NCBI GenBank assembly: GCA_039720395.1
Contig: CM077833.1
Span: forward strand, 24,264,271-24,328,270
Reading direction: 5' to 3'
From: Liquidambar formosana
Lineage: Eukaryota; Streptophyta; Magnoliopsida; Saxifragales; Altingiaceae
DNA: 64,000 nt
Shown here piece after piece: positions 10,885-21,464 of the stretch. The notes below the pieces were generated by a model that saw only the letters and a program-made list of their open reading frames with translations, searched no databases and was not told the DNA's origin. Numbering within the stretch: the stretch's first letter is position 1; the number at the start of each line of letters is the position of its first letter. The translations under genes and the position numbers were made by a program.

Positions 10885-11375
10885 GGCATTTTTGACTACT
10901 TGGATCCCGGATACTTTCAATCAAACCAATTCACTGAAAAGAGTGACGTCTGTAACTTAATTTGGTGGTGTTCTTGTTGAGCTTTTAATAGTGTGGGAGT
11001 TGATTTTCTTCCACAAGATCACAAAAAGAGAAGCCAGGCATGCAACACTTTTTATAATTGATCTTTCAACGAGGCCAAAGCCAATTTCTTCCACAAATCA
11101 CAAGAAGAGCAAAGGTTGGCAACACATTTTATTTTGTCGTTAAAGGAGACCAGCATATTTGATTCTCAACGCTCAGCTTTTTCAGAAAGATATATTTATG
11201 GAAAAGCTGACATCATGGCAGTTGCTAACCTTGCAAAACAATGGTCTTGGACTCGAGTTGAAAGAAAAGGCCTAAAAGGCTCCAATGAATGATGTATCAA
11301 TGGATTCAGAAGAAGATCAAATGTCTCATGTGCTTGTAGCTGCTTGACAAAACTTTCTAAGAAGGTGAATGCATT
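10885..11375 (+). pseudogene. Decayed WAK kinase fragment (activation segment to C-lobe)
   Basis: The sequence 'tactttcaatcaaaccaatt' followed by 'cactgaaaagagtgacgt' matches WAK-A exon 3 around 7830-7860 ([12 protein letters not shown]). Further stretches match in order: 'gttcttgttgagctttta', a Lys/Ser-rich linker, 'catcatggcagttgctaacc', and 'gaaagaaaaggcct'. Frame changes and stops occur throughout. A motif 'ccacaa(g)atcaca' appears twice about 75 bases apart, which suggests an internal duplication or two overlapping fragments. Nothing of the N-lobe or the extracellular exons is nearby. It is closest to WAK-A, and probably came from a duplicate of that copy. Confidence 0.8.
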
Positions 11376-12123
11376 ATCGAAAAATGGAACCACGAGAATT
11401 AAAAACGGGCCATCTACTGCAATAATTATCTTGCACAGATAGTGGTCCATTGCCTTCTATCAACTCCATTAATCCTAAAATCCAAATTACTAAGAAATGG
11501 ATCTTCGTAATGGCTTCTAAAAATTCACTATGGTCCCAATTTTTCTCCCAATTTGATTAATCTTCATTGACATCCATCCTCAAATCAAGTTTAGAACTTG
11601 ATTACAGAACAATGAATATAGAGATCAACAATGCACTCAAAAGGAAAATTAACTGATGTAGTCAGTGAATTGGTTGAAGCTAAACATGAAGGCTTTCATG
11701 ACTTGGTCGAGAAAGCTACATGTAATGTATTATTTTATTTGACTTTGGGCCTCATTTGGTGCGCTGGATATATGGTCTAGATAGGATAAGGGCACGTTGG
11801 ATATAGGGTTTGGATAGGATAAGTCTATCCTGAGATTTTTATATTCCATGTTTGATAACCTTATTTAGGGACAGGATAAGCTATCCTAGGATATTTATAT
11901 CCTCCACCAAGAGGATATAATAAACCCTTAGTTAGGATGGTACTATTTTCTCCTGGGATTAGATATTCAAACTTAAAACATCGGGGATATTAGCGTTGGG
12001 TTTTTTCCCCAAATCTACTTGACCATTTGCGATGAATCCACCCAAATCTACTCGACCATTTTCATGTTAGGCTTTTAATTTTTTACTTCTTTTCCTCTTA
12101 TTAATTTCATTTGATTTATTTAA
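11376..12123. other. Gene-free stretch; local inverted repeats
   Basis: About 11755-11960 contains several inverted 'ggataag / cttatcc'-type words and may be a degraded MITE. No coding signal is visible. Confidence 0.35.
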
Positions 12124-12467
12124 GGGTAAATTACCCACCAAAAAAAAGAAAAAAAAACCTCCTTAGAGTTTAGTTCTTTTTCATGTAATTCAATCCTAAA
12201 GAAAATTTGTTGTAATATCCCCTGAACCATATTGGTTGTTTAATAAAATAACCAAAACTTACAAAAATAACATAATTCATCCAAAAATATGAGTTCCAAC
12301 TTTCATGACACAAGTAAGAAATCTCAATATTTATATAAACAACATTATCCATCCAAACAATATATCAATGTGATTTGGAGGACATCCTAATGATTTTTTT
12401 TTTTTTTTTTAAAGAGAGTTATGTGAAAAAGGGATTACATTTTGGGGGGATTTTTTGTAATTTATCG
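12124..12467. mobile_element. Mutator-like MITE with 9-bp target duplication (GGGTAAATTA family)
   Basis: The ends GGGTAAATTAC and GTAATTTATCG are inverted repeats. They are flanked by TTTATTTAA at 12115-12123 and 12468-12476, a perfect 9-bp direct repeat. Relatives with similar ends lie at 15233-16240 and 58681-58997. No coding capacity. Confidence 0.8.
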
Positions 12468-12545
12468 TTTATTTAATTGCTGTGTGATTAAACTAACAAC
12501 GAGTCATTCAATTTCTTGTCCTCTCTCTCTCTCTCTAACACAACA

Positions 12546-12655
12546 GGGAGTTACTCTTGTTCTTGCCCCAAGGGTACCATGGGATGGTATAAACGGTGGA
12601 CAAGGTTGCATTGCTGATCCATCTGATCAATCACTAGTGATTAAAGTTTCCGTCG
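12546..12655 (+). pseudogene. WAK-B exon 2 relic (calcium-binding EGF fragment)
   Basis: Translation after a pyrimidine tract and CAG gives GSYSCSCPKG, the C-terminal half of a WAK EGF domain. Compared with WAK-D, one T is missing in 'aagggt-accatgg', which shifts the frame. The exon still ends at a good donor, cg|gtaag at 12656, in the position expected before the membrane-segment exon. The N-terminal half of the EGF and all of exon 1 are missing. It belongs with the kinase exon at 16965-18156, separated by an intron expanded by insertions. Confidence 0.75.
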
Positions 12656-12906
12656 GTAAGTATCTCTACTTAATATTGTTCCTCTTGCATGTGGCTTGGC
12701 TATGGATGAGCTCATATTCACTGCAATTAAATGATAAGACCATTTTGCTTCGTTGGTCGGGGAGATTACAGGGGGAAATAATGAAGAAAGAGAAGTAAAT
12801 TTTGAAATCGGTTTTCATTAATTGGTGTAAAATCCTAAAATTTAATTTCTTTTTCCCTCTCAGAACAAAATATAGCGCTGTTTAGGTCATTATTCTTAAG
12901 TGAAAC

Positions 12907-13437
12907 TGATGCAGCGGAAAATACGCGGTCGAGACTAACTCACCAAATTAATCAACAAGCTTCCACCAATCTATTGATTGTCGCAAGAACAATGCGAAAT
13001 AGTAGGCAACCACAATCAATATTCTCTCAAAAACACGAAAGTAGGAAAATAAAGAAAAACTCTCTCTCTTTCAATATTATTAATCTCAAAAAATAATCAA
13101 CTTAAAAACTATTTGTCATAAGGCTTACATCCCTTTATATAGAAAACTAATAAGAAAAATCTAACTCTACTAGAACAAGACAACCTAGTTCTACTAGAAC
13201 AAGAAAACCTAATTCTACTAGAACAAGTAAGAAAAAAAACCTAATTCTACTAGAACAAGACAACCTAGTTTTACTAGAACAAGAAAATATCAAACTACCT
13301 AGGAAACAAATTAAATTAAAAGCAATAATTAAATAATAATAATAAAGACTCCTAAAATATTTAAATAAATTAGAATCCCGGTTTAGCAGCAAGACGTCCA
13401 ACAGCCCGTGGTACATATGCCGATGCAATCTGCATTA
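12907..13437 (-). repeat. 3' LTR of the retrotransposon, with tandem expansion
   Basis: It is 531 bp against 449 bp for the other LTR. The excess is extra copies of a roughly 22-base unit ('ctactagaacaagacaacct') at about 13165-13285. Confidence 0.85.
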
Positions 13438-14460
13438 TTCTCCCCTGTTTGGAGAGAATTCGCCTTCGAATTCGCAGCCTCATCCTCGGAGCTATCTTCA
13501 TAATAATAAACCAAGTACTTGACATAGACTGTTCAATCCCCAATAAGACTACCACCATGCTTCCAGCTGCTGATATTGCAGATGGAGTGCTTAATCCACA
13601 ATGGTTCGGTTGCACAAAAGTGATTGTTCCACACCTTGCATCATTCTCCCTATTCTCCCCTGTTTGGAGAGAGTTCGTCCCCGAACTTTGCGGGTTGGTT
13701 TCACAAAAATATTGATGTCGACCACTCCATCTGAATAAATATTTTGACGACTTTATTTGTTTCAGTTTTCTCCCAAATGTATTTTCCCAAAATTTCATAA
13801 TAAAAAAAAATTTCTCTGCTCCCTTCATCTCATTCAAAATCTTCAGCAATAGAGCATTAACAACACAACAAATATTGTCAACTCCAATAAAATCATAATG
13901 CTTCAACTCTTCAACGACCAAAATTTCATCCTCTTGAAAATCACCAAATAGTTTAACACGACAATAAAAATTATTACTTGAACAATTTTTATTAAGTGTC
14001 TCATAGGTTATAGCCTCCTCTTGCCCTTCCAAATTTTTAATAATATTTGCCTCAATATCATGCTCATCATTATACTCAACAAAAATAGGCGAAGAATTAA
14101 AATCAACTAATTTTTCAAATTTATCATCACCAAAATTATTAAAAGAAAAATTTCCCATGAATTCAAAATTCTTACTTTCTTCAACTTCATTCAAATCTTC
14201 ATTCTCTACAACAACAGCCTCAATACAAATATCCTCAACCAAAACATCCTCAACACTCTCTTTATCCGTAGAACGTGGAGATGGAAATTGACGATTACGA
14301 CACCGCTCAAGACAATAACTCTTGAATAGGGCTCGTATCTAGTCTTTGTTTTCTTGTTTAATTCGGGCCATGTCCTCGCGATAATACATGTCCTCCAGAT
14401 TGGCTTTACGGCCTCCGGCACGTCTTCCTTCTCATCTTGGCATGACGGCAAGAACGAATT

Positions 14461-14474
14461 GGGCTCTGATACCA
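14461..14474 (-). other. Primer-binding site (initiator tRNA-Met)
   Basis: The minus strand reads TGGTATCAGAGCCC two bases inside the 5' LTR, complementary to the 3' end of plant initiator tRNA-Met. Confidence 0.9.
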
Positions 14475-14476
14475 AC

Positions 14477-14925
14477 TGATGCAACAGAAATTATACGGTC
14501 GAGACTAGCTCACCAAATTAATCAACGAGCTTCCACCAATTTGTTGATTGTCGCAAGAATAATGCCAAATAGTAGGCAACCACAATCAATATTCTCTCAA
14601 GAACACGAAAGTAGGAAAATAAAGGAGAACTCTCTCTCTCAATATTATTAATCTTAAAAAATAATCAACTTAAAAACTATTTGCCATAAGGCTTACATCC
14701 CTTTATATAGAAAACTAATAAGAAAAATCTAACTTTACTAGAACAAGACAACCTAGTTCTACTAGAACAAGAAAATATCAAACTACCTAGGAAACAAATT
14801 AAATTAAAAGTAATAATTAAATAATAATAATAAAGACTCCTAAAATATCTAAATAAATTAGAATCCCGATTCAGCAGCAAAACGTCCAACAACTTGTGGT
14901 GCATATGCCGATGCAATCTGCATTA
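14477..14925 (-). repeat. 5' LTR of the retrotransposon
   Basis: It matches 12907-13437. The element reads right to left because the primer-binding site lies at its left edge, 14461-14474. Confidence 0.88.
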
Positions 14926-15232
14926 GAAACTTACTTCGTAATTTTGTTCAGTTAATTGGAAATAAATTTTGCCCACTCAAATGAATTTAAAATCTTATTA
15001 CTATATGGAACTATTGTTGTGTATCAAACCGAGTACAATAATTGTAGTCTTGCGTTGACAAGTCTTGGGGTTCTTATGTCAGAATATTCAAGATGCTTTC
15101 TTCTTATATGGGAAAATATCGATTGCGGGCGTTGTTTAATTGTTTTTAAATGATTTAAATTGTTAGGCAAATGTACCAAATATCCTCTTGCCGTGATGAT
15201 GGCTAGCCCAATATGAATAGTCATATTCTTAA

Positions 15233-15904
15233 GGGTAAATTATATTAAGACCCCCTCTAAAATCTGACAATTGCAAATAGACCCCTTCACGTTTTTGAAA
15301 TTACATTAAGACCCCTTCCCTCTAACTTCCGTCCATTAATCCGTTAAATCACTTTCAATTTTTTTCAAAATACCCTAATTACCCTTATTGGATGACAACT
15401 TCGATGTTAAATGCATATAACTCATCAGTCCAACACATTCATCCAGTACATTTGATTGATTTATTTATTTATTGATAAACAACTAAAAGATTATATATAT
15501 ATAAAAGAAAAATGCCAAAAAGCTTAAATTTTTGTCCAATTGATGTGGTAGCCATCAAATTTGCTCATTAGAAACAATTATCTATTTAATTGATGTGTAA
15601 AAATTTAAAAAAAAAATTGATTTGCCAAGTTGCCACCTCATTTGCCATCTCTATACGTGCATCTCCATTGTAATAATTCTTTTTATTTATTTCTACATAT
15701 GAGTAATGCTACATAGCCCTTTTTTTTTTTTTTTCACTCAAATCTACTTACTCAAATGAGGTGGTAACTTAGCAAATCAATTTTTTTATTTTTTATTTTG
15801 CAAATCAATTAAAAATTTAATTAAATAAATAATTGTTTCTAAAGAGCAAATTTGATAGTTGCCACATCAGTTGGACAGAAAATTTAAATTTTTTTAGAAT
15901 TTTT

Positions 15905-15954
<50 letters not shown>

Positions 15955-16240
15955 CTTTTAGTTATTTATCAATAATAATTAAAAAATTCAAAAGTATTAG
16001 ATGAACTATTGGATGGGTGAATTATATGCATTTAACATGGAAGTTATGATCCACTAAGGGTAGTTAGGGTATTTTGAAAAAATTTGAATATGACTTAATG
16101 GATTAATGGACGGAAGTTAGAAGGAGGGGTCTCTTTGTAGTTTATTTTGTAAAATAAAGGGTGTCAGTGTAATTTTAAAAATATGAGGGGGTGTATCTGT
16201 ATTAGTCAGATTTTAGAAGGGGTCTTATTGTAATTTACCC
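15233..16240. mobile_element. 1-kb foldback Mutator-like element in WAK-B intron 2
   Basis: The two halves are inverted copies of each other over roughly 430 bases with a centre near 15660-15735. The ends GGGTAAATTATATTAAGACC and its mirror are outermost. Flanks TATTCTTAA (15224-15232) and TATTTTTAA (16241-16249) are a 9-bp target duplication with one change. A (TA)n tract at about 15907-15951 sits in the right arm. No transposase is present. If the intron were transcribed, the RNA could form a long duplex. Confidence 0.88.
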
Positions 16241-16633
16241 TATTTTTAATGAAACTTTTTATTTGTACTTAACTGTCACATCATTTAGGCAAAAGGTCAG
16301 ATCGATTTGCGCAAATTATTTATTAGAGCTTCTTTCCCTTTTTTGCTGTCATACAATGTTCATTATTTTGAAAAGTCAAATTATAAATTTTTAATTTTTC
16401 AATATTATCTTTTATTATTCTAATAATTACTTTAAACACAATCAATGCATTAATTGTAAGATAAGAGTACTTTTGGAAAAAAAAATTTGAGTGGATGACA
16501 AATGAATACATTAATTGTTTTTTTTAATCTACGTGCTTTTTCAAAGAAACCTATCTTTGTAGGATGGTAGGAGTATAAAATATAACATTCTTCTGCCGAT
16601 TAATATGTACATATATATATAGGATTATTCTAA

Positions 16634-16796
16634 GGTCATGTTTGTCTAGTTGGAATCGGAGGGGATAGAAATGAAATGGAATGAGATTTCAATGGTGAGC
16701 GCAGCTGCTCATTATTGAAGTCTCACTATTGAAATAATTGAAATCCCATTTCATTCTATTCTAATTCCTCCCAATTTTAATCAAACAAACATGCCA
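16634..16796. mobile_element. Tourist/Harbinger-like MITE in WAK-B intron 2
   Basis: The ends GGTCATGTTTGT and AAACATGCC are inverted, with TAA on both sides (16631-16633, 16797-16799). Ends resemble the MITE at 8717. Confidence 0.65.
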
Positions 16797-16964
16797 TAAA
16801 TGTTATGGTTATCATCAATTGAGACAAACTAGAAGTTGTTATACTCAATTCTAGTTTCAAGTTCTGCGAAATATTATGATTTTTTGCACAGCCAAGCCAT
16901 TAGAAAAACCGCAATTCTAAAATTCTTGTTACTTATAAAATGATGTTTCATGTTTGAAACGTAG

Positions 16965-18156
16965 TGATTGGCGTAGGCCTGATAGTGCTGCTCATGGGTA
17001 GCTCTTGGTTGTAATGGGGATTCAAAAAAAGAAGGCTCATCCGGCTCAAAGAAAAGTTCTTCCAGCAAAACGGTGGTTTAATGCTTCAACAACAGTTCTC
17101 AAGACGGGAAGGACACAATGAAACGGCAAAAATTTTTACTGCAGAAGAGCTTGAGAAGGCCACCAATAACTATGACAAGGATAGGATCATTGGACGAGAA
17201 GGTTATGGCACAGTTTATAAAGGAATTTTAGTAGATGGTAGAGTAGTCGCAATCAAGAAGTCTAAAATAGCAGATGAAAGCCAAATTGAGCAATTCATCA
17301 ATGAGGTGGTGGTTCTCTTCCAAATAAACCATAGGAATGTGGCAAGGCTTTTGGGTTGTTGTTTGGAGACGGAAGTGCCCTTACTAGTTTACGAATTTGT
17401 TAGCAATGGTACCCTGTTTGACCACATACATGATCAAAGTAAGGCATCCACTCTTTCTTTGGAAACTCGTCTACGGATTGCTGCAAAAACTACAGGGGTA
17501 CTTTCATATTTACACTCTGTAGCTTCTACACCAATCATTCACAGAGATATTAAGCCTACAAACATACTCTTAGACGATAATTACATAGCAAAAGTGTCTG
17601 ATTTTGGAGTTTCTAGATTGGTTCCACTAGATCAAACTCAATTATCAACATTGGTGCAAGGAACTCTCGGATACTTAGACCTTGAGTACTTGTTTACAAA
17701 CCAACTGACTGAGAAAAGCGATGTTTATAGTTTTGGAGTTGTCGTTGTTGAGCTATTAACTGGGAAGAAGGCATTTTCTTTTGATAGGCTTGAAGAGAAA
17801 AGAAGCCTAGCTATGTATTTTATTTCTTCTTTGAAAGAGAATCGCTTGTCTCAAGTTCTTGAGGATTGTATGAGGGAAATGGTGAGCAGCTTAGGGAAGC
17901 TGCTAATATTGCAAAGAGCTGCTTACGAATAAAAGGGGAGGAGACGCCCACTATGAAAGAAGTAGCAATGGAACTAGAGGGCCTGAGAATGACGGAGCAG
18001 CATCCATGGGTTGGCATAGAATTGAACTCACAAGAAACAGAGTACTTGCTTGGTCAATCATCAGACAATGTCAATCAAGGTGGTAGTGGTAATACGACTA
18101 TTGGTTATGACAGCATCAGGAACCATGTCATATTACCAATTAGTGATGGGAGATGA
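16965..18156 (+). pseudogene. WAK-B: wall-associated kinase pseudogene, exon 3 with nonsense codon and frameshift
   Basis: After an acceptor at 16961-16964 the frame gives a membrane helix (VVIGVGLIVLLMGSSWL) that is interrupted by TAA at 17012-17014. WAK-C has a tyrosine codon (TAC) there. The kinase frame then stays open from the juxtamembrane region through the glycine loop (GREGYG), VAIKK, HRDIK, SDFG and SDVYSFG. Near 17871, seven bases are missing relative to WAK-C and WAK-D ('gtat|gaggg'), which shifts the frame. The remaining C-lobe and tail, ending in NHVILPISDGR, continue in another frame to 18156. The HRDIKPTN loop has Pro in place of Ser, and the APE region reads YLDLEY. Exon 1 is not found. 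With at least two disabling changes and no ectodomain, this copy cannot make a receptor. Confidence 0.9.
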
Positions 18157-18312
18157 TTGTTTTGTGTTCAGAAGAAACAGCTTTATGTGATATTGTGTTG
18201 TCATTCTGTAGTGTCAGCTTTGTTAACCTGTACGACGAGTGATTTTGCCAACATGGCAAGCTTGAGTGAACCTTCATGCTGAATAGCTTGTCCATGTGGA
18301 CAAAAACTTTTA

Positions 18313-18455
18313 TCTAACTATGATATGATCATATAGTATCACAAGTCAATCACATGTAAATAAAGTGCGAAAGTAAAACCAATAAGTATATTAAGATTTC
18401 TACTTTACTTGAATGTGATTGACTTGTTATATTACCAGACCATATCACAGTTACA
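18313..18455. mobile_element. Hairpin MITE related to 4044-4170
   Basis: The arms 'cacaagtcaatcacatgtaa' and its mirror 'ttgaatgtgattgacttgt' pair closely. The outer words 'accatatcacagttacatgg' match the right end of the element at 4044-4170. It lies in the 3' flank of WAK-B. Confidence 0.55.
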
Positions 18456-18599
18456 TGGAAGTTTTACTCGTTTATGTGATTGCTTTCAAGTTTTTTTTTT
18501 TCACTTCAATAATTTTAGGATTGAAAGGCAAATAATTGATATAAATGTCATAGTTTTCTCTTTGGTCCATGCTCCTGACATTTCTTTCTCCCCAAGCAG

Positions 18600-20060
18600 A
18601 GCATCAATTGGTATGACTGGTCTCTATTTTATGTTTGCTCAAGTCTACTTAATTTTCACCAAGGGCTTACTCTAAGGGTGGCCATTATACTTCCACTGGA
18701 TAAATAGTGGTTTTTATACGGCCAACAGGTGAATCTGTATATATATCAGTGTACAAATTCCGACAATGGGAAAACAGGCCATGACAGGAAATCCATTATT
18801 AATCTTAATTTTGGGGATTCCTATCTTAAACTCCATTGTATAAATGTACTTTACCTTGGGGTCTAATTGGGGGCCATAGTATTCAAAATAGGATTGCCTT
18901 TCTAGGAAGTTACCAATAAGGTTTGTAATAGGCTCCAAAGCAGGAGAGGAAAACTTCCCTTGAGATGACCTTAATCCAATGCAATTTATCCGCCCTTCCG
19001 GTTAAAATATTATGTCTCAAACTCCCACTAAGAATGTGCACATCTGACTAGAAAAGAAAAATGATCAAAATTGCTTGAGAAAAAAAAAATATTTATAAGT
19101 AATTACAATTATTTTCATTTGCTATCCCTCCAACTTTCCAATATCCAAACTAAGTCTTAATCTTTTTGAAAAATCAGGAATCACGGGTGGCATACTATTG
19201 CTGAAGATGTGGCGCCATATTATTGCGGATTAATCTTTCTTTCGTAGATCTAATGGATTGTATTTACTGGTTTTTCTGGATGTCTTAATTTCCTAAAAAG
19301 GTGTGGCATAATCTATTGTTCTTCTAGACAATACGAAGAAAAAAAGTACGGACGTCCATTTACCTCAAAATTAAGAAGATGCCAGGGTTTTGGCATTTTA
19401 ATTGTGTACATCTTGATGTTTAATGAAGGGACTACTCTGCCATCTACTAAGCAACGACAAAAGAGGTCATATGTATTTCTAACTTTGCCAACGTGCTGGT
19501 CATGGGGTCATGGCCCAAGAGACACGTGAAACTATTTCGAGGATCCAACTGGTTAATCAACCCCCTTATTAGTTAACCATCCTTTGTTTGTCTCATTATA
19601 TCAATTGTTACTCACAACTTTCTACATGTAAGCATCACAGCAGGATCATAGGCATTGGGAATTCATGGGTGACCGTCTAATACGACTCACGATTAATGTT
19701 GTCAATTGTTTGAAAAATCGTTTGGAGAAAAATGAAAAATTGTTTGAAAAATCGTGTTGGTTTGATTACTCTAGTAATTCAATTTCAATCAGTGTTAACT
19801 AACAGCACATGAACGCTATTGTGTGACAGGGTGTTTCATATCAGAGTCATTATTCTATCGCAGATGATAATTTTTTTATCTTTTAATTTTGATCGTCGAA
19901 AACCCACCCCATCTAACAGCTATCACTATCTCAGCACAGTGTTGAACTTTTACGACTCAGCACCAAGTCCATGCTCCTATAATGGAGTAAATTGATGCCA
20001 TGCCACCATCAATTTTGGCAATTGGGTCTAGCACTTAATATGTCCCATTATTAAGTGTGG
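18600..20060. repeat. Duplicated WAK 3' flank, copy 1 of 3
   Basis: Blocks match the flanks of WAK-C (39180-39370, 40440-40620, 41430-42030) and partly WAK-D (58550-59600). Examples are 'gggggccatagtattcaaaa' at about 18868 and 'tttgtctcattatatcaatt' at about 19587. It is the empty version for the hAT element at 40663 and the elements at 58681 and 59047. No gene is present. Confidence 0.7.
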
Positions 20061-20930
20061 TTAAAATCGCTGAAGTTAGCTTATTGTTATAAAATTGATC
20101 CTCCGAGGACCTTTCAAACAATGATCAAGCAGGGACCCAAAGGAAATCAGTGGAAGGTTTTTCCTTTTACATTTTTCACTTTTTCTTTTTCTCAAATTTA
20201 TTTTCCTCCAACAAAAAAAAGAAAAAAAAAAAAAAAAGCGAGCTAGAGAAAAAAAGGTTGAGCATTTAAACCCCAATCCATGGGGGAACTTAACGGAGAC
20301 GGCATGTTTGGTTACTCGTGTAGCGTGATGGAAAAAGTCCAAGAAACAAAACGAGAAGTTTAGACAACTGGCATTACCAACTAAACATCACCACAATTCG
20401 AAATATAGTAGATTAGGAGTTCGAAACCTTCTCAATGTACCAATAAATAAAAAATAAAAAAACCTAATACAGGAACCATTGACTTGCAATGCATCTCCAT
20501 CCTTCCACTGCAATTTTCCATGGCAGATGCTTACAGACAAATAAATATTCTCTTCATTTTTAATTGCTTGTCACTTATGAAAAATCATGTTTTTCTAAAA
20601 AAACTTATTAAATGCTTTCAAATTATGTTTTAATATTTCAATTTTACCCTCAAATATATAAATATAAATATAAATATTAAAAAAAGATAATATACCTGTG
20701 AGAACTTTTTGAATAAAATTATAATTTTACAACATCTCAAAAAAATAAAAATAAAAAAGTAAAGTAAAGGAGTAATGAATAATGAAGTTGTTTTTTTTCT
20801 TTTTCTTTTTCCGTTAAAAAAAAAACCCTTCTTAAACGGGAAATGATTTTGAACCCACGGATGAGTTAACTACTCAACTCACCCAAGGGGTGGGACCCAC
20901 ATCACGCGGTTTCCTTCTTAGACTGTGACC
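20061..20930. other. Gene-free, A/T-tract-rich stretch
   Basis: Poly-A/poly-T runs dominate (20211-20237, 20760-20825). A short 'aggagttcgaaacc' followed by an A-rich tail (about 20416-20465) may be the end of a SINE. Confidence 0.4.
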
Positions 20931-20934
20931 TTAA

Positions 20935-21130
20935 TTAAGGTCGACTTGAGGTCATGTAGATACAAACAAATACTCATATTTTACCCAAGTGAAAAACGAG
21001 GGGGAAAACGAGAAAAAAAAGTCAGAATAGAGATGATGAAAACGCAGTAAATTTGTCTTTCCTTCGGTTTGGAGTACCTATAAAAGGAGACCAGCATCTA
21101 TCGAGTCTTGTAAACCAAAATTCTTTCTGT
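20935..21130 (+). promoter_or_regulatory. Orphan WAK promoter with canonical TATA box, gene deleted
   Basis: Motifs in order match the WAK-C and WAK-D 5' flanks: 'gtagatacaaacaaata', 'cagtaaatttgtctttcctt', a TATA box, then 'gagtcttgta' about 25 bases later. The box here is TATAAAA (21079-21085), while the other three copies have TACAAAA. No signal-peptide exon follows. From about 21465 the sequence instead matches the region about 1.1 kb beyond the WAK-D stop codon, so the coding part seems to have been deleted. Confidence 0.7.
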
Positions 21131-21464
21131 AAAACTAAACTATAAAAGCGCAGTAAATTTTAATAATTGATGGCAAAATTCAAATATTAAAATATAAAAG
21201 TGCGTGTGAAAGCATTTAGAGAAATTCTTTAAAAAAGGAAAAATTCACTTGAATATGCATTTTTACCATTAAACATATTATTGTGAGAAAATGGTATTTT
21301 AGTTGGATTACTCTTTTCTTTTAACCGCAGTAAACAAAAATTTAACTGATTGGAGATAATGGATATAATTTTTTTTTTATTTGGATTAGATGGATAGGAA
21401 AAATAATTAATGGGGTGTAGATATGATTTTATATTTGAAAGGGGGTTTTGGATATTTCCCCTAT

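Larger units (their letters stand above)
12907..14925 (-). mobile_element. Non-autonomous LTR retrotransposon (2019 bp), antisense in WAK-B intron 2
   Basis: Two long terminal repeats (12907-13437 and 14477-14925) bound the element, and the 5-bp direct repeat GAAAC flanks it (12902-12906, 14926-14930). Read on the minus strand, TGGTATCAGAGC follows the right LTR, the primer-binding site for initiator tRNA-Met. A purine tract (AACAGGGGAGAA) adjoins the left LTR. The interior is only about 1 kb. It carries a minus-strand acidic ORF (13370-14242) that resembles no reverse transcriptase, integrase or protease, so the element must depend on another element's enzymes. The two LTRs differ by substitutions and by repeat expansion, so the insertion is not recent. 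Confidence 0.92.

Noticed and set aside
12442..12798. 118-codon ORF on the + strand
   Set aside because: It crosses the end of a MITE, the exon-2 relic in a wrong frame and the following intron; no part is conserved.
13370..14242. 290-codon minus-strand ORF as a host gene
   Set aside because: It runs from inside one LTR into the interior of the retrotransposon, so it belongs to the element.
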